DNA from: CAVTND01 sp963735955
GTDB lineage: Bacteria; Pseudomonadota; Gammaproteobacteria; Burkholderiales; Burkholderiaceae_F
Direction of reading: 5' to 3'
Assembly: GCA_963735955.1 (NCBI GenBank)
Contig: CAVTND010000013.1
Location: 1-64,000 of the forward strand
Length of the DNA stretch: 64,000 nt
Shown here in pieces: positions 19,163-26,167 of the stretch (position 1 is the first letter of the stretch; every line of letters begins with the position of its first letter). The position numbers and the translations under genes are program-made. The notes under the pieces are model-generated. The model was not told where the DNA came from, made no database searches, and saw only the letters and a list, made by a program, of their open reading frames with translations.

Positions 19163-20564
19163 CTAGTTGCAGTGCACGACTTTGCCCGGATTAAGGATGT
19201 TGAGCGGGTCGAACGCCCGCTTGATACGCGCCATCAGATCGAGCACATCGGGCCCGTGCTCGTCCAGCAGGAAACCCATCTTGTGGACGCCGACTCCATG
19301 CTCGCCGGTGCAGGTGCCGTCCATCGCGAGTGCGCGCGCAACGATGCGGGCATTGAGTCGCTCCGCTTCGGCCATTTCATGTTCATCGCCCGGCAGCGCG
19401 AGGATCGCGCAGTGGAAGTTCCCATCGCCGACGTGCCCGAGGATCGGCGCCGGGAGAAACGATTGCTCGGTATCGCGAATCGTTTCGGCAATGCATTCGG
19501 CCAGGCGCGAAATCGGCACGCAGACATCGGTCGTGTAACTGCGCGCGCCGGGCTTCAGCTGCAGGCAGGCGAAGTAGGCATTGTGCCGTGCCTCCCACAG
19601 CCGGCTGCGATCCTCGGGCCTCGTGGCCCACTCGAACGCCTGCCCACCGTGAGCTTGTGCGAAGCCCTTCGACCGCGCGCGCCTGCTCTTCGACGCTCGA
19701 TGGCGAGCCGTGGAATTCGAACAGCAACAGCGGCTGCTCCGGTAGGGCAAGCTTGTCGCGTGCGTTGACTGCCTTGACCGTGAGAGCGTCGAGCAACTCG
19801 CAACGGGCGATCGGGATCCCGGCCTGGATCGTCTCGATCGTCGTACGAACGGCCGCATCGACCGTGGGAAACGAACAACTCGCAGCCGAAATCGCTTCGG
19901 GCTGCGGATAGAGACGCAGCGTGACCTCCGTGATGATGCCAAGCGTGCCCTCGGCGCCGACGAACAGCCGTGTCAAGTCATAGCCCGCACTCGATTTCTT
20001 GGCGCGCCGCGCCGTGCGAATCACCTTTCCTTCGCCGGTAACGACAGTCAGCGACAGCACGTTCTCGCGCATCGTGCCGTAGCGCACGGCGTTGGTCCCG
20101 GAGGCCCGGGTGGAGGCCATGCCGCCAAGCGAGGCATCGGCACCGGGGTCGATCGGGAAGAACAGACCCGAATCGCGGATTGCGGTGTTGAGCTGCTTGC
20201 GGGTCACGCCGGCCTGCACCGTGACGCTCAGATCCTCTGCATTCAGCGCCAACAGCTCGTTCATGCCGGACAGATCGACACTGATGCCGCCCTGTACTGC
20301 CAGCAGATGGCCTTCGAGCGAAGTGCCGGTGCCATAGGCGATAACCGGCACCCGATACCGAGCGGCGAGTTGAACGACCGCGACGACGTCATCCGTCGAG
20401 CGGGCGAACACGACCGCATCCGGTGGTACCGGTGCAAACGGCGATTCGTCGCGACCGTGGTGTTCCCGCGCAGCGAGCGCCGTTGTAAAGCGCCCGCCAA
20501 AGTGTTCGCGCAGACTCGCCAGCAGTGCGGCCGCCAATGCGGGGTGTGGCGCGGGTGCGTTCAT
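19163..20564 (-). CDS. FAD-binding oxidoreductase, D-lactate dehydrogenase (cytochrome)/GlcD-like, one frameshift
   Basis: A flavoprotein of about 467 residues in the PCMH/FAD-linked oxidase family that oxidises 2-hydroxy acids, probably D-lactate. FAD-binding landmarks are AYGTGTSLEGHLLA, DPGADASLGGMASTRASGTNAVRYG and GAEGTLGIITEV. The C-terminus has GHVGDGNFHC, TGEHGVGVHKMG and FDPLNILNPGK. The length of 1402 bp is not a multiple of three, and the frame breaks near 19668, between AVEG and KGFAQAHGG. The ATG at 20564 gives MNAPAPHP. It stands divergent from the cobalamin adenosyltransferase gene. Confidence 0.9.
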
Positions 20565-20604
20565 AATCAGCCTCCCTCGGTGCGCGGAATGGTGGACGAA
20601 TTCT

Positions 20605-21156
20605 ATGGGCAACCGCCTCTCGAAGATTGCGACCCGCACCGGAGACGATGGCACTACCGGACTCGGTGACGGCCAGCGTGTCGGCAAGGACCACCTTCGG
20701 ATTGCGGCCCTCGGCGATGTTGACGAGCTCAATTCGGTTCTCGGCCTGCTGCTGACAGAGGAACTGCCTGACCAGGTCCGTACCGACCTGGTCGCGATCC
20801 AGCATGACCTTTTCGACCTCGGCGGCGAACTGTCGATTCCGGGGTACACGATGATCGCCGAGCAGCAGGTCGCCCGCCTCGACGCGCGTCTGGAACACTA
20901 CAACTCCGATCTGCCCCGCCTCGCCGAATTCATTCTGCCGGCGGGCTCGCGCGCAGCATCGCTCGCACATGTTGCGCGCACTGTGTGCCGCCGCGCCGAA
21001 CGCGCACTGGTTGCTCTCGGCAAGGCCGAGAAGATCAATGAGGCTCCGCGTCACTATCTGAATCGGCTCTCCGATCTTCTATTTGTCCTGGCGCGCGTGT
21101 TGAACCGCTTTGCGGGCGGCACCGACGTGCTCTGGCAACAGCGCAAGAACCAGTGA
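20605..21156 (+). CDS. Cob(I)alamin adenosyltransferase, PduO type
   Basis: A 183-residue enzyme that transfers adenosyl from ATP to cob(I)alamin to make adenosylcobalamin. The N-terminal ATP-binding motif is TRTGDDGTTGLGDGQRVGK, and the C-terminal helices carry ARTVCRRAERALVAL and NRLSDLLFVLARVLN, all typical of the PduO family. The length is usual. It stands alone on the plus strand, 40 bases from the divergent FAD-oxidase gene, an arrangement I recall from other Betaproteobacteria. Confidence 0.94.
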   Translation: MGNRLSKIATRTGDDGTTGLGDGQRVGKDHLRIAALGDVDELNSVLGLLLTEELPDQVRTDLVAIQHDLFDLGGELSIPGYTMIAEQQVARLDARLEHYNSDLPRLAEFILPAGSRAASLAHVARTVCRRAERALVALGKAEKINEAPRHYLNRLSDLLFVLARVLNRFAGGTDVLWQQRKNQ

Positions 21157-21197
21157 AGCTGGTTCTCCAGCCCCGGATCGATTCCGGCGCGAAAACC

Positions 21198-21374
21198 TTA
21201 GCGCTTGCCGTTCGCCTTCTTCGGCTTGACACCGCGTCGCTCGAGTGCCTCACGTAGCAGGAATTCGATCTGTGCGTTGACCGAGCGCAGTTCGGCAGTG
21301 GCAAGCCGCTCCAGCTCGTTCCACAGTTGTGGATCGATGCGAAGAAGGAAGGATTTCTTATCCGGGCTCGCCAC
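21198..21374 (-). CDS. Small ribbon-helix-helix (Arc-type) DNA-binding protein
   Basis: A 58-residue protein with a GTG start at 21374. It contains KKSFLLRIDPQLWNELERLA, a beta strand followed by helix 1, and then SVNAQIEFLLREAL as helix 2: the Arc/MetJ ribbon-helix-helix pattern. The C-terminal tail is basic (KPKKANGKR). It begins 13 bases after the stop of the membrane-protein gene and is the last gene of the SPFH operon. The likely role is a homodimeric operator-binding repressor, and the obvious target is the palindrome at 22952-22977. This is inference. Confidence 0.82.
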   Translation of the reverse strand: MASPDKKSFLLRIDPQLWNELERLATAELRSVNAQIEFLLREALERRGVKPKKANGKR

Positions 21375-21387
21375 GGGTCAGGCAACT

Positions 21388-22041
21388 TCAGCTGGATCTA
21401 CGGCCCGTTCGGGCGTGATCAATGGCGTCCTTCAGTCGTCGCGGCTCGTCCGTGCCGAGCAGAAGAGTTGAACCATCGAGGCAGCGGATCAGGACTGCGT
21501 CGTAGCCGGAAACGTTGTAAAGCCAGCCGCGCCGCGTGCGGTGTATGCCCCAGCCTTCCCAGAACCGGGTGTGTGTCGTCTCGACGCCGGTGACCGACGC
21601 GATTGCGATCGACCGGCGGGGCCAGCCAGTCCCGAAGTGCCAATGCAGGTGGTCCCAATCAACCTGAATGCGCAGCGAGCCGAACACCCATCCGGAACAG
21701 AACATCACCACTGCCGCGATCAGCAGCACCGGACGAAGCGCCGTCGGCTCCGGGACCAGAACAGCGGTAGCGGCCAGGGCCAATGCTCCGCCGAGCATAG
21801 ACGCGCGGATTGGCCAGCCTGTTTGAGTATGTTGATAGTTCATCGCCGTGCCCGAGGTCACATTGCGCTCGGCCGATGGTCTGCGTTGTCGGCTCCACAG
21901 CAGAACCCCGAGCGACTCGAGCGCGGCGCCAGGCACAATGAATGCGAGCGTGGTCTCAAGCTCGACCTTGCCCAGCGCGAGCAGAAGAATCCCGGCCAGC
22001 AGCAGAGCGGTGCCCGGAATCCACAGAGCCAGGGCGTTCAT
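21388..22041 (-). CDS. Membrane protein with C-terminal PH-like domain, SPFH operon
   Basis: A 217-residue protein with two hydrophobic helices in the first 50 residues, two more near residues 78-120, and a beta-rich C-terminal half (SIAIASVTGVETTHTRFWEGWG to LGTDEPRRLKDAIDHA) that resembles bacterial PH-like domains. An internal ATG at 21843 (MNYQHTQTGW) begins a sensible 151-residue protein, so two small proteins may have been joined. It starts 18 bases after the SPFH stop and ends 13 bases before the ribbon-helix-helix gene, so all three form one operon. Confidence 0.7.
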   Translation of the reverse strand: MNALALWIPGTALLLAGILLLALGKVELETTLAFIVPGAALESLGVLLWSRQRRPSAERNVTSGTAMNYQHTQTGWPIRASMLGGALALAATAVLVPEPTALRPVLLIAAVVMFCSGWVFGSLRIQVDWDHLHWHFGTGWPRRSIAIASVTGVETTHTRFWEGWGIHRTRRGWLYNVSGYDAVLIRCLDGSTLLLGTDEPRRLKDAIDHARTGRRSS

Positions 22042-22058
22042 CGCTGTTACTGGCGCCG

Positions 22059-22943
22059 TTACTGATACAGGGTGCCGGTATTGATGACCGGCTGCGCTTC
22101 GCTTTCGGCGCACAGGACGACCAGCAGGTTCGAGACCATCGCGGCGCGCCGCTCGTCGTCGAGCTCGACGATCTTGCGCTCCGACAATCCCTTGAGTGCC
22201 ATCTCGACCATGCTGACCGCACCCAGCACGATCTTGCTGCGCGCCGAGATGATTGCCTCGGCCTGCTGTCGGCGCAGCATGACCTGTGCTATTTCCGGCG
22301 CATAGGCGAGATGGGTCAGCTTGGCGTCCTCGACGATGACGCCAGCCTGGTCGAAGCGGTCGGCGAGTTCGGCGATCAATGCCTTGGCAATGCGATCCTG
22401 GCTGGCGCGCAGCGTCGGCTCGTCCGAGCCCTCGTGTTCGCCTTCGTCGTACGCATAGCTGGAAGCCAGATGGCGAATTGCTGCCTCGGCCGTCACGCGC
22501 ACATACTCCTCATAGTTCTCGACATCGAACACCGCCTTGGCGGTGTTGCGCACCCGCCAGACAATTGCCGCGGCGATCTCGATTGGATTGCCGCGCTTGT
22601 CGTTGACTTTCAGGCGCTCGCTGACCAGGTTGTGCGCGCGCAGGCTGATCTTCTGCTTCTTGTAGAAAGGATTGGCCCAGCGCAGGCCTTCGGAACGGTC
22701 GGTACCGACGTACTCACCGAACAGCAACAGGATCGCGGCCTCGTTCGGCCGCAGCATGTACATGCCGGCCAGCGTGAGGCCGCCCGCGAGCACCAAAACA
22801 GCGCCGAGCGCAAGAACCGGCAGTCCGATCGGCCGCACGATCAGGTAGATGCCTGCGGCGAGCAACGCGAGCCCAATTGCCAGCCAGAGATAGCCGCTCG
22901 CGCTCGCGCGCTGGATTTCTTCGGTACGGGGATGGTTCTGCAT
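22059..22943 (-). CDS. SPFH/Band 7 domain protein
   Basis: A 294-residue stomatin/prohibitin-like membrane scaffold. The N-terminus has a double hydrophobic hairpin (residues about 18-62). The SPFH domain follows, beginning MLRPNEAAILLLFGEYVGTDRSEGLRW and including AAAIVWRVRNTAKAVFDVENYEEYV. A helical stretch follows (RRQQAEAIISARSKIVLGAVSMVEMALK). The ATG at 22943 has a strong Shine-Dalgarno (GGAGGG), which directly abuts the 26-bp palindrome. It is the first gene of a three-gene operon with a PH-like membrane protein and an Arc-type regulator. Confidence 0.88.
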   Translation of the reverse strand: MQNHPRTEEIQRASASGYLWLAIGLALLAAGIYLIVRPIGLPVLALGAVLVLAGGLTLAGMYMLRPNEAAILLLFGEYVGTDRSEGLRWANPFYKKQKISLRAHNLVSERLKVNDKRGNPIEIAAAIVWRVRNTAKAVFDVENYEEYVRVTAEAAIRHLASSYAYDEGEHEGSDEPTLRASQDRIAKALIAELADRFDQAGVIVEDAKLTHLAYAPEIAQVMLRRQQAEAIISARSKIVLGAVSMVEMALKGLSERKIVELDDERRAAMVSNLLVVLCAESEAQPVINTGTLYQ

Positions 22944-22951
22944 GTGCCCTC

Positions 22952-22977
22952 CTATCAAAGTGATATCACTTTGATAG
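22952..22977. promoter_or_regulatory. 26-bp perfect palindrome, candidate operator of the SPFH operon
   Basis: The half-site CTATCAAAGTGAT is followed at once by its exact reverse complement, centred on GATATC. On the minus strand the palindrome ends against the GGAGGG ribosome site, 8 bases before the SPFH ATG. A consensus -35 TTGACA (22997-22992) lies upstream, with a possible -10 (TATCAA) inside the palindrome at 15-base spacing. A bound repressor would cover both the promoter and the ribosome site. Confidence 0.75.
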
Positions 22978-23107
22978 AAGCCTGCCCGGCTTGTCAAGCG
23001 CCGGGCGACGGACGGCACGCGTACTGACGATGCGGTCGGCGGCGATCAGGTGCGCCGTACGCGCCGGCAACTCCGGGTGATGTGGCCGCTGCTCACGTCA
23101 TCCATGC

Positions 23108-24184
23108 TCACACTCGGCGGCGACGCTCCCGTACCGCACGTGCCAGCCCGTCGAGGGCGGAGACACTGTCCTCCCAGCCAAGGCAGGCATCGGTAATCGA
23201 CTGCCCATAGGTCAGCGTCTTGCCGGCGACGAGATCCTGGCGGCCTCCAATCAGATGGCTTTCGATCATGACGCCAACGATCCGGCGTTCCCCGCCCTGA
23301 ATCTGCGCCGAGATGCTGTCGCAGACGATCAGCTGATTGGCGTGATTCTTCTGGCTGTTCGCATGGCTGGCATCGATCATCAGACGCTCGGCCAGGCCGC
23401 TGCGCGCAAGTTCCGCGCAGGCGGCGGCGACACTTGGAGCGTCGAAATTCGGCTGCTTGCCGCCGCGCAGGATGATGTGGCAGTCTTCATTGCCCTTGGT
23501 CGAAACGATGGCTGAATGACCGCCCTTGGTGACCGATAGGAAGTGATGCGGTTCGCGCGCGGCCTTGATCGCATCCACGGCGATCCGGATGTTGCCGTCG
23601 GTTCCATTCTTGAAGCCGACCGGGCAGGACAGGCCGGAAGACAGCTCGCGATGGACCTGCGATTCCGTGGTGCGGGCGCCGATCGCCCCCCAGGCGACAA
23701 AGTCAGCAATGTATTGCGGGGTGATCATGTCGAGATACTCGCAACCGGCGGGAACGCCGGCCGCGTTGATCTCCATCAGCAGTTCGCGCGCGACGCGCAG
23801 GCCGTGATTGATGCGGAAGCTGCCGTCCAGGTCGGGATCGTTGATCAATCCCTTCCAGCCTACCGTGGTGCGCGGCTTTTCGAAGTAAACGCGCATGACG
23901 ATCTCGAGATCGCCATGCAGGCGGTCGCGCTCGCCGCGCAGCCGGCGCGCGTACTCAAGCGCGGCCTTCGGATCATGGATCGAGCAAGGTCCGATGACGA
24001 CGACCAGGCGGTCATCGGTGCCATGCAGGATCTCGTGAATGGCGCTGCGGGACTTGAACACCGTGGGCGAGGCACGGTCATCGCAGGGAAACTCGCGGAT
24101 CAGATGGGAGGGCGGCGCCAGCTCCTTTATCTCGCGGATTCTCAGGTCGTCGGTCATGTATCTCATCGTGCGTGCTCCGTCCAT
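23108..24184 (-). CDS. aroG: 3-deoxy-7-phosphoheptulonate synthase (DAHP synthase, class I)
   Basis: A 358-residue enzyme that condenses phosphoenolpyruvate and erythrose-4-phosphate in the first step of aromatic amino-acid synthesis. Family landmarks are VVIGPCSIHDPKAALEYA, MRVYFEKPRTTVGWKGLINDP, GARTTESQVHRE, VTKGGHSAIV and MIDASHANSQKNH. Three ATGs lie close together at the start (24184, 24166, 24157); the first is taken. Upstream on the same strand is a Phe/Tyr-rich leader ORF and a terminator, so transcription is probably attenuated by charged tRNA-Phe/Tyr supply. It has its own candidate promoter after the cdsA stop. Confidence 0.95.
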   Translation of the reverse strand: MDGARTMRYMTDDLRIREIKELAPPSHLIREFPCDDRASPTVFKSRSAIHEILHGTDDRLVVVIGPCSIHDPKAALEYARRLRGERDRLHGDLEIVMRVYFEKPRTTVGWKGLINDPDLDGSFRINHGLRVARELLMEINAAGVPAGCEYLDMITPQYIADFVAWGAIGARTTESQVHRELSSGLSCPVGFKNGTDGNIRIAVDAIKAAREPHHFLSVTKGGHSAIVSTKGNEDCHIILRGGKQPNFDAPSVAAACAELARSGLAERLMIDASHANSQKNHANQLIVCDSISAQIQGGERRIVGVMIESHLIGGRQDLVAGKTLTYGQSITDACLGWEDSVSALDGLARAVRERRRRV

Positions 24185-24217
24185 CTGGATGTCCTTGTGC
24201 CCGGCACCCGTCTGGCG

Positions 24218-24251
24218 AAAAAAAACCGCCAGGTTTGAGCGCCTGGCGGTT
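24218..24251 (-). terminator. Rho-independent terminator in the aroG leader (attenuator)
   Basis: On the minus strand the arms AACCGCCAGG and CCTGGCGGTT form a 10-bp GC-rich stem with an 8-base loop (24224-24251), followed by eight T residues (24225-24218, two of them shared with the stem). It ends about 34 bases before the aroG ATG and after the leader-peptide ORF. An upstream segment, CCTTGGCGG (24305-24297), can pair with the CCGCCAGG arm in place of the terminator partner, giving a competing antiterminator. It could alternatively be only the 3' terminator of the cdsA operon. Confidence 0.85.
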
Positions 24252-24273
24252 GGGGGTCGATTCGGTGTTTGCT

Positions 24274-24357
24274 TTACGCGCGCCGTTCGACTCTTTCCGC
24301 CAAGGGCTGGAAAAAGCCATAAAAGTAGAAAAAGTAGAAATGCGCGGTCGGGAACAT
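24274..24357 (-). CDS. Phe/Tyr-rich leader peptide of aroG
   Basis: A 27-codon ORF beginning ATG at 24357 and ending TAA at 24274. It contains the run FYFFYFYGFF, with 7 Phe and 3 Tyr in the first 16 residues. Such density cannot plausibly be chance at this GC content and sits exactly where an attenuation leader should be, just before a terminator and the DAHP synthase gene. The pairing segment CCTTGGCGG overlaps codons just after the Phe/Tyr run, so ribosome stalling there could change leader folding. The ribosome site (TAGG) is weak. Confidence 0.82.
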   Translation of the reverse strand: MFPTAHFYFFYFYGFFQPLAERVERRA

Positions 24358-24402
24358 GGTGCCTAGCCGTCTGGTCAGGAGCAACGATCGCCCCATTGGC
24401 GA

Positions 24403-24432
24403 ACTCTACCCGACGATGCCGGTCGGCAGCAA
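24403..24432 (-). promoter_or_regulatory. Candidate aroG leader promoter
   Basis: On the minus strand TTGCTG (24432-24427) and TAGAGT (24408-24403) are separated by 18 bases. They lie just downstream of the cdsA stop, and transcription would begin roughly 40 bases before the leader-peptide ATG. Both hexamers are moderate matches, so this is a suggestion rather than a firm call. Confidence 0.4.
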
Positions 24433-24450
24433 GCCGGCAGCCGGCGCAGT

Positions 24451-25407
24451 TCAGACGTCAACGCGGATCACCCAGAAATAACGCGTGACCATCCAGAACA
24501 GCGGCGCGGCGAAGGTCAGGGCGTCGAGGCGCTCGAGAACCCCGCGTGTCAGGTCCACTTCAGAGTCCCAGCTCTTTGCGCCGAGGCTCGCCTTGACCGC
24601 GGCCAGCACGACGGTGCCGAGGTAGCCCGTGCCGACAATGACCAGCGACATGAGCAGGGCCTGCCACCAGAGAAACGGAGTCAGCCACCAGAGGGCGGTG
24701 CCGAACAGTGCGCCGGCAGCCGCGCCCGCAAATACCCCGCGCACGGTCTTGTTCTGACTTGAGCGCAGGCTCTTTCCGCCCAGGGCTGCACTCAGTCCGA
24801 CTTGCATGACCTCGGTCAGGTGCAAAACGGCCATGAAGAACAGCAGCAACAGAGGGCCGCGCCCTTCGTATCCCTTGATCGGCAGCAAGGCGATCGCCGG
24901 CGCATGACTAATGCAGTAGACGCTGATCATCAGGCCCCACTGGACCTTGGCGACGCGCTGGAGAAAACGCTCGTTGTCCTGCTGGATGGCGACGATCACC
25001 GGTAGCAGCAGGAAGACATAAACGGGGATGAATACGGAAAAGACGCTGTTGCGCCCGAAGCCGAGCAGCAGGTATTGCGTCGGAATCACCAGATAGAAGC
25101 CGATCACCAGCGCCCAGTGATCCGAGGCCTTGATCGGGGTCAGCGAGACGAACTCGCGCAAGGCGAAGAAAGATGCCAGGGCAAACACCACCAGCAGCGC
25201 TTCGGTCCCGATCGCGAATGCGATCGTGAACACCGCCAATACCGACCAGGTTGCTCGAATCCTCGAGTTGAGCACCGCGTAGCGCGCAAGCCGGGCTGTA
25301 TCCAGCGCGCGCGATGCGGCCCATTGACCAACGCCGGTCGCAAGGATCGAGAGCAGGGCAACGCCGCTGAACACGGCGAGGAAAGTTTCGTTGAGTGAGA
25401 GGTTCAT
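24451..25407 (-). CDS. Divergent phosphatidate cytidylyltransferase (CdsA-like)
   Basis: A 318-residue polytopic membrane protein with about eight helices. CdsA enzymes make CDP-diacylglycerol from phosphatidate and CTP. The SSQNKTVRGVFAGAAAGALFG block and the C-terminal GVLERLDALTFAAPLF match the CdsA ending, but the usual Lys-Asp and HGG residues of the signature are largely changed. It may be a paralogue rather than the main enzyme. It follows the plsC-like gene by 17 bases, which puts phosphatidate-making and phosphatidate-using proteins together. Confidence 0.8.
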   Translation of the reverse strand: MNLSLNETFLAVFSGVALLSILATGVGQWAASRALDTARLARYAVLNSRIRATWSVLAVFTIAFAIGTEALLVVFALASFFALREFVSLTPIKASDHWALVIGFYLVIPTQYLLLGFGRNSVFSVFIPVYVFLLLPVIVAIQQDNERFLQRVAKVQWGLMISVYCISHAPAIALLPIKGYEGRGPLLLLFFMAVLHLTEVMQVGLSAALGGKSLRSSQNKTVRGVFAGAAAGALFGTALWWLTPFLWWQALLMSLVIVGTGYLGTVVLAAVKASLGAKSWDSEVDLTRGVLERLDALTFAAPLFWMVTRYFWVIRVDV

Positions 25408-25424
25408 CGCAGCTTGTCCCCAAA

Positions 25425-26021
25425 CTAGCCGGCCAGCGACACGACGGCATTGCGTGCGCGTTCGAGGAAATCGAGTTTGGTTTCGCTTTCGACCCGGGGC
25501 AGCACGGCACCAAATCGAACCGTGCAGATGATCGGAACCGGCAGGAATGCGCCCTTGGGCATGCTGCGGTGAAGGTTCTCGATGTAGACCGGCACCAGTT
25601 CGACCTGCGGGTAATGCCTGGCCAGATGGAACAGTCCGCTCTTGAACGGCGAGGGCAGGGCCTGTGCCGTTCGCGTGCCTTCCGGGAAGAGGATCAGGGA
25701 GAAACCATGATCAAGCGCATCGCGCAGGGGCTGCAGCGGGTCACGCTGGCCGCCACCGCGCTCGACCATGACTACATTGAGTTCATTCTTTGCAATCGAA
25801 CCCATGATCCCGGGCTTGTCCCAGTAGTCACGTGCGGCGACCGGCCGCGTATTCACGCGCAGGGAACGCGGCAAGGCGGCCCACAGAACCAGCGTGTCCA
25901 TGTGGCTTGTGTGGTTCGCAAAGTAGATGCGTTGCACCGCCGACGGCGCGGTGCCAAGCCAGCGTGGATACGCACCGACCAGCATGCGGGTCAGCCAGAG
26001 TATCGGCGGTAGATATCTCAA
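25425..26021 (-). CDS. 1-acyl-sn-glycerol-3-phosphate acyltransferase (PlsC-like)
   Basis: A 198-residue acyltransferase that would acylate lysophosphatidate. The catalytic HxxxxD motif is NHTSHMD (His37, Asp42), and the substrate-binding FPEGTRT follows near residue 115. I start it at TTG (26021), which is preceded closely by a perfect GGAGGT; an ATG at 25985 is possible but would trim the N-terminal strand. It sits between tldD and the CdsA-like gene in one long minus-strand operon. The 146-bp gap after tldD contains no recognisable gene. Confidence 0.86.
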   Translation of the reverse strand: MRYLPPILWLTRMLVGAYPRWLGTAPSAVQRIYFANHTSHMDTLVLWAALPRSLRVNTRPVAARDYWDKPGIMGSIAKNELNVVMVERGGGQRDPLQPLRDALDHGFSLILFPEGTRTAQALPSPFKSGLFHLARHYPQVELVPVYIENLHRSMPKGAFLPVPIICTVRFGAVLPRVESETKLDFLERARNAVVSLAG

Positions 26022-26167
26022 TCCACCTCCGCCACGGAGCCGCCACGGTCGCGACGAAACTCCATGTCCTTTGTGCTGGCTATGTCAGCACCGGCGGTCC
26101 GCGTCGTTCATGCGCGCGTCGCACGCTCCGCGTGCGCTATCCAAGGCGCAATCCGGACCTTCCATTG

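Noticed and set aside
22983..23006. GCCCGGC / GCCGGGC inverted repeat as terminator of aroG
   Set aside because: It has no T-run and overlaps the TTGACA promoter element, so a promoter reading fits better.
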